Origin: Actinomycetes bacterium
GTDB taxonomy: Bacteria > Actinomycetota > Thermoleophilia > RBG-16-64-13
Length of the DNA: 7,234 nucleotides
Direction: 5' to 3'
NCBI GenBank assembly: GCA_021815245.1
Contig: JAKAHF010000099.1
Span: 1-7,234, forward strand
Below, one piece after another: positions 1 to 5,955 of the stretch. Every line of letters starts with the position of its first letter. Position 1 is the first letter of the stretch. The notes below the pieces were generated by a model. The model did not search any database and was not told where the DNA came from. It saw nothing but the letters and a program-made list of their open reading frames with translations. The position numbers and the translations under genes were made by a program.

Positions 1-15
1 CTGAACGCGATGTAA
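1..15 (+). CDS. possible 3' end of an upstream gene
   Basis: A terminator on the plus strand at 61-102 implies a transcription unit arriving from the left. Reading frame 1 gives Leu-Asn-Ala-Met and then TAA at 13-15, a plausible last few codons of that gene. Frame 2 closes at 2-4, and frame 3 stays open through the terminator, which makes it unlikely to be coding. Only four codons are visible, so no product can be named. The catalytic subunit that would partner the protein encoded at 307-1146 is a reasonable guess for this gene, but nothing in the sequence proves it. The upstream unit could also be a structured RNA. Confidence 0.3.
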   Translation: MNAM

Positions 16-27
16 CAAGAGGACTGA

Positions 28-58
28 GCTGCCTTCGGGCAGCGACTCGAAGAGAGTC
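28..58 (+). other. two tandem small hairpins before the terminator
   Basis: Two perfect stem-loops sit end to end. The first is GCTGCC (28-33) with loop TTCG and GGCAGC (38-43), a stable C(UUCG)G tetraloop. The second is GACTC (44-48) with a 5-base loop and GAGTC (54-58). They follow the probable stop codon and end two bases before the terminator stem at 61. They probably form the structured 3' end of the upstream transcript, protecting it from 3' exonucleases. The end of a small RNA gene is the alternative. The pairing is visible; the role is inference. Confidence 0.45.
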
Positions 59-60
59 TC

Positions 61-102
61 GGTGCGGCTCGCGGGGGTCCCCCGCGAGCCGCACCTTTTT
101 TT
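61..102 (+). terminator. strong rho-independent terminator
   Basis: A perfect 15-bp GC-rich stem (61-75 pairing with 81-95) has a 5-base loop, GGTCC, and is followed at once by seven T residues (96-102). This is a canonical intrinsic terminator for the plus-strand unit arriving from the left. It separates that unit from the gene at 307, so that gene probably needs its own promoter in 103-290 or depends on read-through. Confidence 0.93.
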
Positions 103-154
103 GTGCGGCGGTTCTCAGGGCACGACCAAACGCGGGCGCGTTCGGCTTCGCTCA

Positions 155-186
155 GACTACCTACCACTCGGTAGTCCAGGTATACT
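155..186 (+). promoter_or_regulatory. candidate promoter with dyad upstream of the iron-sulfur gene
   Basis: In the leader between the terminator and the start at 307, the hexamer TATACT (181-186) matches a sigma-70 type -10 box at five of six positions. Just upstream is a perfect 7-bp inverted repeat, GACTACC (155-161) and GGTAGTC (170-176), with an 8-base spacer. It would cover the -35 area. No convincing -35 box is present, so an activator or repressor binding the dyad is possible. The implied 5' leader is about 115 bases. I see nothing else in 103-290. Confidence 0.3.
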
Positions 187-306
187 TGCCACGATCGCGC
201 TGCGCATCGCAACGGCGTCGTGTAGACGGCTCGCTGCACCAACTCGATCACGTGAGCGGATAGCGCCTATCTCACACAGGCGACGGAAATAGGAGGGCGA
301 GACAAG

Positions 307-1146
307 ATGAAGAAGTGGAACATGGTGATCGACGTCGCCCGCTGCCACGACTGCAATGACTGCTTTCTGGCAGATAAGGACGAGTTCGTGGGCAACGACT
401 TTCCGCCATATTCCTTGGCGCAGCCGTGGACAGGCCACCGCTGGATCGACATCGATCGCAAGGAGCGCGGCCAGTACCCGATCGTACAGGTGGCGTACCT
501 GCCTCAGCCGTGCATGCACTGCGCCGAAGCGCCTTGCATCAACGACTCGCCCGATGGGGCGGTCTATCGCCTAGAGAACGGGTTGGTCATCATCGATCCG
601 ATCAAAGCCAAGGGACATCGCGAGATCGTCGGCACGTGCCCCTATGGCGCGATCTTCTGGAACGAGGAAGCCGAGGTGGCTCAGAAGTGCACCGGTTGCG
701 CCCATCTCATCGCCGACGGCTGGACCGAGACTCGTTGCTCGCAAGTCTGCCCCACGGGAGCGATGACACTCGTCTTTGCCGATGATGAAGAGATGACCGC
801 CAGGTCTGCGGCGGATGGCCTTGTAGCCCTGAAGGCCGAGCTGGGAACCAAGCCGCGGGTGCTGTATAAGAACCTCCACAAGTGGAACACCGCTTTCGTC
901 GCTGCCGGCGTGGCATACAAGGACACCGACGAGTGCGCCGAAGGTGCGAAGGTGCGCGTGACCGGCGCTGACGGCTCGGTCGCTGAAGGCCTGGCCAACA
1001 ACTATGGCGAGGTAGTGGTCGACAGGCTGCAGCCGGGCTGCGAATACGACGTGGTCGTCGAGGCGGCGGGCTACAAGCCCTACTCTACGAAGATTCAGCT
1101 CAAGGATTCGACCAACCTCGGCATCATACTGCTCGACAAAGCCTGA
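307..1146 (+). CDS. 4Fe-4S electron-transfer subunit, pyrogallol-phloroglucinol transhydroxylase small-subunit family
   Basis: This 279-residue protein resembles the iron-sulfur subunit of DMSO-reductase-family molybdopterin enzymes, and most closely the small subunit of pyrogallol-phloroglucinol transhydroxylase. Family features shared with that subunit include the length, the GHRW segment (43-46), CMHC (69-72), TCPYG (110-114), QKCTGCAHL (126-134) and LGTKPRVLYKNL. Cluster-binding residues are C13, C16, C19; C69, C72, C77; C111; C128, C131; C144 and C148. The fourth position of the first motif, normally Cys, is Asp23. From about residue 200 there is a transthyretin/CnaB-like beta domain (GAKVRVTG...YGEVVVDRL...GCEYDVVVEAAGY), as in the transhydroxylase small subunit. 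No Tat signal or membrane helix is visible, so it is probably cytoplasmic. The start is supported by AGGAGGG at 291-297. It should carry electrons to or stabilise a molybdenum catalytic subunit, which is not in the window. The family is well supported. The substrate is inference: related enzymes include catechol dehydroxylase-type proteins. Confidence 0.88.
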   Translation: MKKWNMVIDVARCHDCNDCFLADKDEFVGNDFPPYSLAQPWTGHRWIDIDRKERGQYPIVQVAYLPQPCMHCAEAPCINDSPDGAVYRLENGLVIIDPIKAKGHREIVGTCPYGAIFWNEEAEVAQKCTGCAHLIADGWTETRCSQVCPTGAMTLVFADDEEMTARSAADGLVALKAELGTKPRVLYKNLHKWNTAFVAAGVAYKDTDECAEGAKVRVTGADGSVAEGLANNYGEVVVDRLQPGCEYDVVVEAAGYKPYSTKIQLKDSTNLGIILLDKA

Positions 1147-1174
1147 TCTGCCGCTCCAAGCTTGAGGTAGCGAG

Positions 1175-1199
1175 GGCCCCGCTGTGGCGGGGCCTTTTT
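1175..1199 (+). terminator. rho-independent terminator of the iron-sulfur gene
   Basis: GGCCCCGC (1175-1182), loop TGTG and GCGGGGCC (1187-1194) form a perfect 8-bp stem followed by TTTTT (1195-1199). It lies 28 bases after the stop codon of the iron-sulfur subunit gene and ends that unit as a monocistron. Confidence 0.9.
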
Positions 1200-1244
1200 G
1201 TTGCGCCGCGCCTGCAAGGCTGCGGCCTCGCCCGGGGTGTCAAG

Positions 1245-1285
1245 AAACGAAGCGGGCCGGGCGCTTGCGCGCCCGGCCCGTTTCG
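1245..1285 (-). terminator. terminator of the substrate-binding protein gene
   Basis: A long stem pairs 1248-1264 with 1269-1285 around loop 1265-1268, with one G-T pair. On the minus strand it is followed by TTTCTT. It lies just past the stop codon of the minus-strand gene (1310-1312). Together with the plus-strand terminator at 1175-1199 it insulates the two convergent genes. The U-tract is interrupted, so efficiency may be moderate. Confidence 0.75.
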
Positions 1286-1309
1286 GGAAGTCAGCTACCG
1301 CGTAATGAC

Positions 1310-2761
1310 TTACGCGTAGGTGAGCTCTTTGATAGCAGCGGTCGTCTTGATGTCGGTCTGCGACACGCTGGCGACGATCTCCATCTTGTACTGATAGGGG
1401 CCCTCCGGGGTACGGATCCACTGGCCGCCGGCGATCGGCTTGGTGGAGAAGTTGTACCAACCGGTGTACGGGTCGGGGTTGACGGTCCAATCGACCGGGC
1501 CGCCGACGGTCATGATCTTGGTGCCCTTGGTCGCCTCGATGATGGCGTTGGGATCCTTGGGATCGGTGCAGCGCTTGAGGATGTCGGTGAACACGTCGAA
1601 CTGGCCCGCGAAGCAGATGGGCTGAGTCCACTGCTCGCCCTTGTCCTTCTCCCAGAGATCGCAGATCTCCTGCGCGGTCAGGCCGGTGATGTCGCTCTTG
1701 TACGGGAACTTCGGATGGAACCAGCATTCCACGGTCTGGCCGTCGCCGAGTTCGCCGAGAGCATTGATGCCCTGCGGGAAGAGCATGGCCTTGGCCTCAG
1801 TGGAGACCTTGGGACGGAAGCCCTGCTGCACGGCCTGCTTCCAGAAGTTGGCGAAGTCGGGGGGAGTCGGCACGCCGGTCACGATCTCGACGCCCTCATT
1901 GCGGAACTGGCTGATGATCGCGCTGTAGTCTTCGGTGTTGTTCTGGTAGCGACCCGGATCGACGTAGGCATAGCCCAGCGGTACGAACGCCGCCGGCATG
2001 CCGCCCGCGAACGCGTTGCCGTCGCCGTCGTTGGGATAGAGACCGCCCACCTTCTTGTTGGTGGGAACCTGGTCCCACATGTTGATGAAGTTGGCAGCCA
2101 CGTCTTTGAAGGCAAACCACGTGTGCCAGCACCACTTGAAGCCACCCTCGGGCTGGGCGCCGTTCCAGGCGTCGCCCGGGCAGTCGTAGGTGATGCAGGG
2201 GCAGCCCATGCTCTCGCAGGTGTCGCGCACTGGGATGACGTTGTCGGCGCTCGCGCTCGCACCGATCAGCTGCACGCCGGCCTGAGAGATCAGGTCGCCG
2301 GTGAGCTGGCCCGCGCGGCTGGAGTCGGACTGCATGTCCTCGACGATGACGGTGAACTTGTGCTTCTTGCCGTCGCCCATGACGAAGCCGTCGCCCCAGA
2401 TGTTCTTGTTGAAGTAGTCGAGGTGCCACTGAGCGGCGGTGCCGAACGCGGCCATGCTACCGGTGATGGGCAGCACGTAGCCGGCCTTGATCTCGTCGCC
2501 TGACTCGACGCCGGCGGCGACGGTCGTCTCGGAGCTGGCGGTCGGAGCGGTGGTCGCCGTAGTTTCCGAGGTGCCGGTTCCGGCGGTAGTAGTAGTGCTT
2601 TCGGGTTCATCCTTGCCGCAGGCGGCAAGCAGTCCGCCGAGGCCACCCGCCGCACCGACGGCTACACCAGTGATGCCGGCGATCTTGAGGAATTCCCGAC
2701 GGCTGACCGATTTGCCCACAATGGGCTGCTCGGCGTCGTCGCGCTGGTCTCTTTCTGACAT
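1310..2761 (-). CDS. Tat-exported lipoprotein, LivK-like ABC transporter substrate-binding protein
   Basis: This 483-residue extracytoplasmic solute-binding protein is of the branched-chain amino acid/aromatic type (periplasmic binding protein type 1 fold). The N-terminus has a twin-arginine motif, S20-R-R-E-F-L-K26, a hydrophobic Gly/Ala stretch, and a lipobox L45-A-A-C48. This predicts Tat export and lipid anchoring at Cys48. A Thr/Ser-rich linker (about 55-83) follows, then the ligand-binding region beginning IKAGYVLPITGSMAAFG, typical of the family's first strand. The mature part is rich in Trp and Cys, with a cluster C-x4-C-x-C-x4-C in the segment CESMGCPCITYDC and a WCWHTWF stretch. An aromatic ligand would fit, but that is inference. 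The start is set by AAGGAGGG (complement of 2766-2773), 4 bases from the ATG. The permeases and ATPases of the importer are not in the window. It lies next to, and diverges from, the SDR/EthD operon, which suggests that it imports a substrate or precursor for those enzymes. Confidence 0.9.
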   Translation of the reverse strand: MSERDQRDDAEQPIVGKSVSRREFLKIAGITGVAVGAAGGLGGLLAACGKDEPESTTTTAGTGTSETTATTAPTASSETTVAAGVESGDEIKAGYVLPITGSMAAFGTAAQWHLDYFNKNIWGDGFVMGDGKKHKFTVIVEDMQSDSSRAGQLTGDLISQAGVQLIGASASADNVIPVRDTCESMGCPCITYDCPGDAWNGAQPEGGFKWCWHTWFAFKDVAANFINMWDQVPTNKKVGGLYPNDGDGNAFAGGMPAAFVPLGYAYVDPGRYQNNTEDYSAIISQFRNEGVEIVTGVPTPPDFANFWKQAVQQGFRPKVSTEAKAMLFPQGINALGELGDGQTVECWFHPKFPYKSDITGLTAQEICDLWEKDKGEQWTQPICFAGQFDVFTDILKRCTDPKDPNAIIEATKGTKIMTVGGPVDWTVNPDPYTGWYNFSTKPIAGGQWIRTPEGPYQYKMEIVASVSQTDIKTTAAIKELTYA

Positions 2762-2773
2762 TGTGCCCTCCTT

Positions 2774-3037
2774 AGGACGGTATCCTCACCCTGCGGCGAT
2801 GATAACCCAGTGATTCTGAGGCTCTTCGCGAGAGGTTCGTCTGGGAACTATGCGAAGTGGGACGGTCTACCGCCTGGTGGAATCGGAACCGAGCCTGCGG
2901 CCGAGAAAGAAGGCCAGGGGCAGGGCCGCCAGTGGCGACAACCCGGCCACGCGGAAGGGCCGGTGTCACGCGGACCGGCGCTCCGTTCGGTCGGCGGGCA
3001 CCTTCTCTGGGGTAGGGCGAGGATAGCAACCGGATTG
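2774..3037. other. GC-rich intergenic stretch, no gene seen
   Basis: Open frames here on both strands lack convincing starts, ribosome-binding sites and family resemblance, so I call no gene. The stretch would form most of a 5' leader of about 270 bases for the substrate-binding protein gene if the promoter near 3039-3065 is used. It has short GC-rich dyads, for example CTCT-TCGCG-AGAG near 2822-2834, but no recognised riboswitch, RNA gene or terminator. Confidence 0.5.
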
Positions 3038-3067
3038 TAGTATATTGGAAAACTCATTTATCCAAAA
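3038..3067. promoter_or_regulatory. candidate divergent promoter/operator
   Basis: An AT-rich island in otherwise GC-rich DNA contains an imperfect 21-bp palindrome. Half-sites TTGGA (3045-3049) and TCCAA (3061-3065) are flanked inward by matching AA/TT pairs; eight of ten base pairs match. On the minus strand TATACT (complement of 3039-3044) makes a good -10 box, with TTGGAT 15 bases or TTTTGG 17 bases upstream as weak -35 boxes, pointing to the substrate-binding protein gene. On the plus strand TATATT (3041-3046) could be a -10 box for the SDR gene. A regulator bound to the palindrome could control both directions. The pairing is visible; the function is inference. Confidence 0.45.
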
Positions 3068-3109
3068 GACGACGACACGGAGAGCATCATTCCGAAGAGG
3101 AGGCCGGGA

Positions 3110-3880
3110 ATGGGTGAAAGACTGAAGGGCAAAGTCGCCGTTGTGACCGGATCGGGGGGCGTGGGCATCGGCCAGGGTTGCGCGCTGGCGATGGCCCGCG
3201 AAGGCGCGCACGTCATCGGAAGCAACCGCAGGCAGTCGGCTGCCGACGAGACCGCGGCCGTGATCAAGGGCGAGGGGCTGTCGTATGAGAACTTCTGCGC
3301 CGACCTGACCGATCCCGCCGCGAACGAGGCCCTCATGGCCTTCGCCGTCGAGAAGTACGGCCGGCTCGACATCCTCGTCAACTCGGCCGCCTTCGTCGAG
3401 TTTGCGCCTATCGCCGAGATGGACTATGAGACGCAGTGGCGCCGTACCATGGTGGGCGAACTCGACCTCGTGTTTCTCGCGACCAAAGCGGCGTGGCCGC
3501 ATCTCATGAAGAGCGGCGCGGCCTCGATCATCAACATGGCGTCGGCCAATTCGTACGTGGCCCTGCCGGGTGCCGGCGCGACCGCGCACTGCGCCACCAA
3601 GGGCGGTGTGCTCGCCATGACCCGCCAGCTGGCCTCAGAGGGCGCTCCGTACAACATCAGGGCCAACTGCATCTCGCCGGCCCTCATCGTCACCGAGCAC
3701 ACGCAGCACCGCCTCGATACCGAGCCCGGCTTCAGGGAGATGGTGCTGCGCGGGTTCATGCTCAAGCGCCTCGGCGATCCCATGGACATCGGCTATGCCT
3801 GCGTATACTTGGCTTCCGACGAATCGAGCTGGGTCACCGGCACCGATATCAAGATCGACGGCGGGGCGACGGCCTTCTAA
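3110..3880 (+). CDS. SDR-family NAD(P)-dependent oxidoreductase with His at the catalytic Tyr position
   Basis: This 256-residue classical-length short-chain dehydrogenase/reductase has a Rossmann fold. The cofactor motif is T13-G-S-G-G-V-G-I-G21, one residue longer than the usual TGxxxGIG. The NNAG-type motif appears as N91-S-A-A. The segment SIINMASANS supplies the Ser region. The active-site YxxxK reads H160-C-A-T-K164, so the proton-relaying Tyr is replaced by His while Lys is kept. The C-terminal WVTGTDIKIDGG is typical of the family. It should reduce a ketone or oxidise an alcohol on a small, perhaps cyclic, substrate, if it is active. It is cytoplasmic, with no membrane segment. The start is set by GAGGAGG (3097-3103), 6 bases from the ATG. 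It is the first gene of an operon with the EthD-like gene 38 bases downstream. Phloroglucinol reductase is also an SDR, which makes a ring-reduction role tempting in this context, but the sequence does not establish the substrate. Confidence 0.88.
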   Translation: MGERLKGKVAVVTGSGGVGIGQGCALAMAREGAHVIGSNRRQSAADETAAVIKGEGLSYENFCADLTDPAANEALMAFAVEKYGRLDILVNSAAFVEFAPIAEMDYETQWRRTMVGELDLVFLATKAAWPHLMKSGAASIINMASANSYVALPGAGATAHCATKGGVLAMTRQLASEGAPYNIRANCISPALIVTEHTQHRLDTEPGFREMVLRGFMLKRLGDPMDIGYACVYLASDESSWVTGTDIKIDGGATAF

Positions 3881-3918
3881 CCGGCGCACGGGCGCATTCA
3901 CTCACGGAAGGACTGACG

Positions 3919-4770
3919 ATGCTCAAGTTCATGCTTGCGGCTCAACGGAAGCCCGACATGACCCGGGAGAGGTATTTCTACGAGTGGGGGATCATCCACG
4001 TCTCACTCATGTTGCAGACACCGACGGTCATGGACAGCTTCCGTCGCTACGTGCAGCACTACTCGATCGACGGCGTCACGAGCGACATGCTGATCCACCC
4101 GCTCTCGCCCATGGACTGGGACAACATGGCCGACCACGTCGTCGACGACTACGAGGCCATCGGCGGTCCGTTCAAGGCAGAGGACTATCCTAATCGCATG
4201 CAACCGCACAAGTTCGGCTCCGACAGCTTCGCCGTCGAGCTGCTCGACTGGGAGGCCCTCTACGAAGAGCCGGGTTTCTACGCCGGCGGTGTCAAGCTGA
4301 TCCACTGGCTGCGCAAGAAATCTGAGTTGTCGTACGAAGAGTTCAACGCCAGGTGGCGCGAGCACGGCGCGAAGATGGTCGAGCTGAGCGGAGGCCTTAT
4401 CCGCAAGCTCGTCATCGACAAGCACGTTCCTATGGACCCGGCCGTGTTCAAAGGCACGCTCTTTCAGTTCGGCAACGTTGGTCACTATGCCGGCGTCGAA
4501 GAGATCTGGTTCAGGTCGGTCGACGACCTGGCCAAGTTGCGCGAAGATCCGGCGCTCTACCAGGCGCTGAAGGCAAGCTACGATACCTTCGTTGCCGATG
4601 ACGACACGTTCTCGATGGTGACGACGGAGCGTGTGATCTACGACTACATAACGCCCGGTCATATCTCGCCGAAGCCCTCGGTACTCATGCCCGGCACGCT
4701 CGAGGCGGCGGTTGACAAGCAGGGCTACAGGGGCTGGAACATCCCCGGCTGGGACAAAGACCTGTACTAG
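3919..4770 (+). CDS. tandem EthD-like domain protein
   Basis: This 283-residue protein is built from two copies of a dimeric alpha/beta-barrel (EthD-like) unit. Copy 1 begins LKFMLAAQRKPDMTRERYF and has W23-G-I-I-H27. Copy 2 begins at V125 with VKLIHWLRKKSELSYEEF and has W146-R-E-H149. The two segments align residue for residue over their first 20 or so positions, so the gene arose by internal duplication, and one chain may form the barrel that normally needs a dimer. A tail of about 50 residues follows copy 2. EthD was named from an ether-degradation cluster and its chemistry is unknown; relatives occur beside oxidoreductases of cyclic-compound catabolism. The start at 3919 is chosen over an in-frame opening at 3436 because the latter overlaps the SDR gene and because GGAAGGA (3905-3911) precedes 3919 closely. 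It is co-transcribed with the SDR gene. The stop codon is followed within five bases by the IS end, so any downstream operon gene has been cut off. Confidence 0.85.
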   Translation: MLKFMLAAQRKPDMTRERYFYEWGIIHVSLMLQTPTVMDSFRRYVQHYSIDGVTSDMLIHPLSPMDWDNMADHVVDDYEAIGGPFKAEDYPNRMQPHKFGSDSFAVELLDWEALYEEPGFYAGGVKLIHWLRKKSELSYEEFNARWREHGAKMVELSGGLIRKLVIDKHVPMDPAVFKGTLFQFGNVGHYAGVEEIWFRSVDDLAKLREDPALYQALKASYDTFVADDDTFSMVTTERVIYDYITPGHISPKPSVLMPGTLEAAVDKQGYRGWNIPGWDKDLY

Positions 4771-4775
4771 TCATA

Positions 4776-4790
4776 ATGAAATGACCGGTC
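4776..4790 (+). repeat. left inverted repeat of the IS
   Basis: ATGAAATGACCGGTC here is the exact reverse complement of 6170-6184. It begins five bases after the stop codon of the EthD-like gene. It contains the 8-bp palindrome GACCGGTC, a possible transposase or RNA-protein recognition core. Confidence 0.9.
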
Positions 4791-4812
4791 CATCCGCGTA
4801 TACCGTGGATTG

Positions 4813-4832
4813 TCTGCGAGGACCCTCGCAGA
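4813..4832 (+). other. hairpin in the IS leader upstream of the transposase
   Basis: TCTGCGAG (4813-4820), loop GACC and CTCGCAGA (4825-4832) form a perfect 8-bp stem ending 13 bases before the transposase ribosome-binding site. Hairpins here in insertion sequences often block translation from transcripts that run in from outside. That role is inference. No T-run follows, so it is not an intrinsic terminator. Confidence 0.5.
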
Positions 4833-4860
4833 GAGAGCCACACACGGAGAGGGACCGGCT

Positions 4861-5955
4861 ATGGACACCATTACACACATCGGATTGGATGTACACAAGG
4901 ACACGATCGCGGTGGCAACACTGAGACCCGGAAGCAGCGCTTGCGAAGAGCGGGTGATCCCCAACACCCCCGAAGCCATCCGTCGCTGGGCATCGCGCTT
5001 GGGGGACCCGGCGGAGCTTCGCCTCTGCTATGAGGCCGGCCCCACCGGATATGACACCCACCGGCTGCTTGCCTCCCTTGGCCTTGCCTGCGACGTGATC
5101 GCTCCGGCGCTCGTGCCCAAACGCCCGGGAGTACGTCAGAAGACGGATCGTTCTGATGCCCGCAATCTCGCGCGGCTTCACCGGGCGGGGGAACTCGTCC
5201 CCATCCGGGTGCCGAGCCCGACTGAAGAAGCCCTGCGCGAGCTCATCCGCGCGCGCGAGGACTTGAAGAACGACCGCCGCATCGCCCGGCAACGAGTGCG
5301 CAGTTTTCTCCTTCGCCACGGGCGGCGTCCACCGCAGGGTGCGACCGGTCGCACCGCCTTTGCCGCCTGGGCCCGCACCCAGCACTTCGAAGAGGCGGCG
5401 GCGGAGGCGGCCTTCTCTCATCTCTTATCCGCCGAGGAAGTCCGCTCGGCCCAGCTTACCGTGATCGAGGCGGAGATCGCCCGAGCCGCGTGTGAGCCCG
5501 AACTCGCTCCGGCCGTCGGGCTTCTGCGTTGCTTTCGCGGCATCGACACCCTCTCGGCCGTCACCCTGATTGCCGAGGTTGGTGACTTTCGCCGCTTCGG
5601 CTCGGCCGCCGCCTTCATGGCCTATACCGGGCTGGTGCCGAGCGAGCACTCAAGCGGGCTCATCGTGCGCCACGGCGCCATCACCAAGACCGGTAACCCT
5701 CACGTACGGCGCGTACTCGTGGAGGCCGCTTGGGCCTACCAGCACCGTCCGGCGGTGGGCGAGACACTGGCCAAGCGCCTCGAGGGTCAACCGGCAGAGG
5801 CGGTGGCCTATGCCTGGCGGGCGCAGTGTCGCCTCGCGGGGAAGTTTCGCGTCCTTGCTCCGCGCAAAGGGTCGAACAAGGCGACCACGGCCGTAGCCCG
5901 CGAGCTCGCCGGGTTTGTGTGGGGCATGATGACGGGGCGTCTCTCGGTAGCCTAA
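4861..5955 (+). CDS. IS110-family (IS1111 type) transposase
   Basis: This 364-residue, RNA-guided DEDD recombinase has a RuvC-like N-terminal domain with D10 (IGLDVHK), E58 (CYEAGPTGYD), D96 and D99 (DRSDARNLARL), the expected four acidic residues. A charged helical linker covers about 120-220. The C-terminal transposase_20-type domain runs from FRGIDTLSAVTL to GNPHVRRVLVEAAW. It contains the Ser-rich S261-E-H-S-S-G266 segment, where the family's catalytic serine lies. Length and domain order are normal, with no frameshift. The start at 4861 is preferred over an in-frame TTG at 4810. It is preceded by GGAGAGGG (4846-4853) and opens with the family's usual MDxxxxIGLDVHK pattern. The enzyme should cut and join IS and target DNA with a guide RNA encoded in the non-coding segment that follows. 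Confidence 0.95.
   Translation: MDTITHIGLDVHKDTIAVATLRPGSSACEERVIPNTPEAIRRWASRLGDPAELRLCYEAGPTGYDTHRLLASLGLACDVIAPALVPKRPGVRQKTDRSDARNLARLHRAGELVPIRVPSPTEEALRELIRAREDLKNDRRIARQRVRSFLLRHGRRPPQGATGRTAFAAWARTQHFEEAAAEAAFSHLLSAEEVRSAQLTVIEAEIARAACEPELAPAVGLLRCFRGIDTLSAVTLIAEVGDFRRFGSAAAFMAYTGLVPSEHSSGLIVRHGAITKTGNPHVRRVLVEAAWAYQHRPAVGETLAKRLEGQPAEAVAYAWRAQCRLAGKFRVLAPRKGSNKATTAVARELAGFVWGMMTGRLSVA

Noticed and set aside
25..43. UGA followed directly by a hairpin, resembling a bacterial selenocysteine insertion element
   Set aside because: The frame containing this UGA is already closed by TAA at 13-15, and the UUCG loop lacks the expected bacterial recognition bases.
1184..2503. Long plus-strand open frame (439 codons) antisense to the substrate-binding protein gene
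   Set aside because: It is a mirror of a strongly coding GC-rich gene, overlaps the terminator region, and shows no family resemblance or ribosome-binding site.
2810..3040. Small open frames in the divergent intergenic region
   Set aside because: They have no ribosome-binding sites, no recognisable family, and compositions typical of shadow frames in GC-rich DNA.
3436..3918. N-terminal extension of the EthD-like gene by 161 codons
   Set aside because: It overlaps the SDR gene out of frame, and a good ribosome-binding site precedes 3919.
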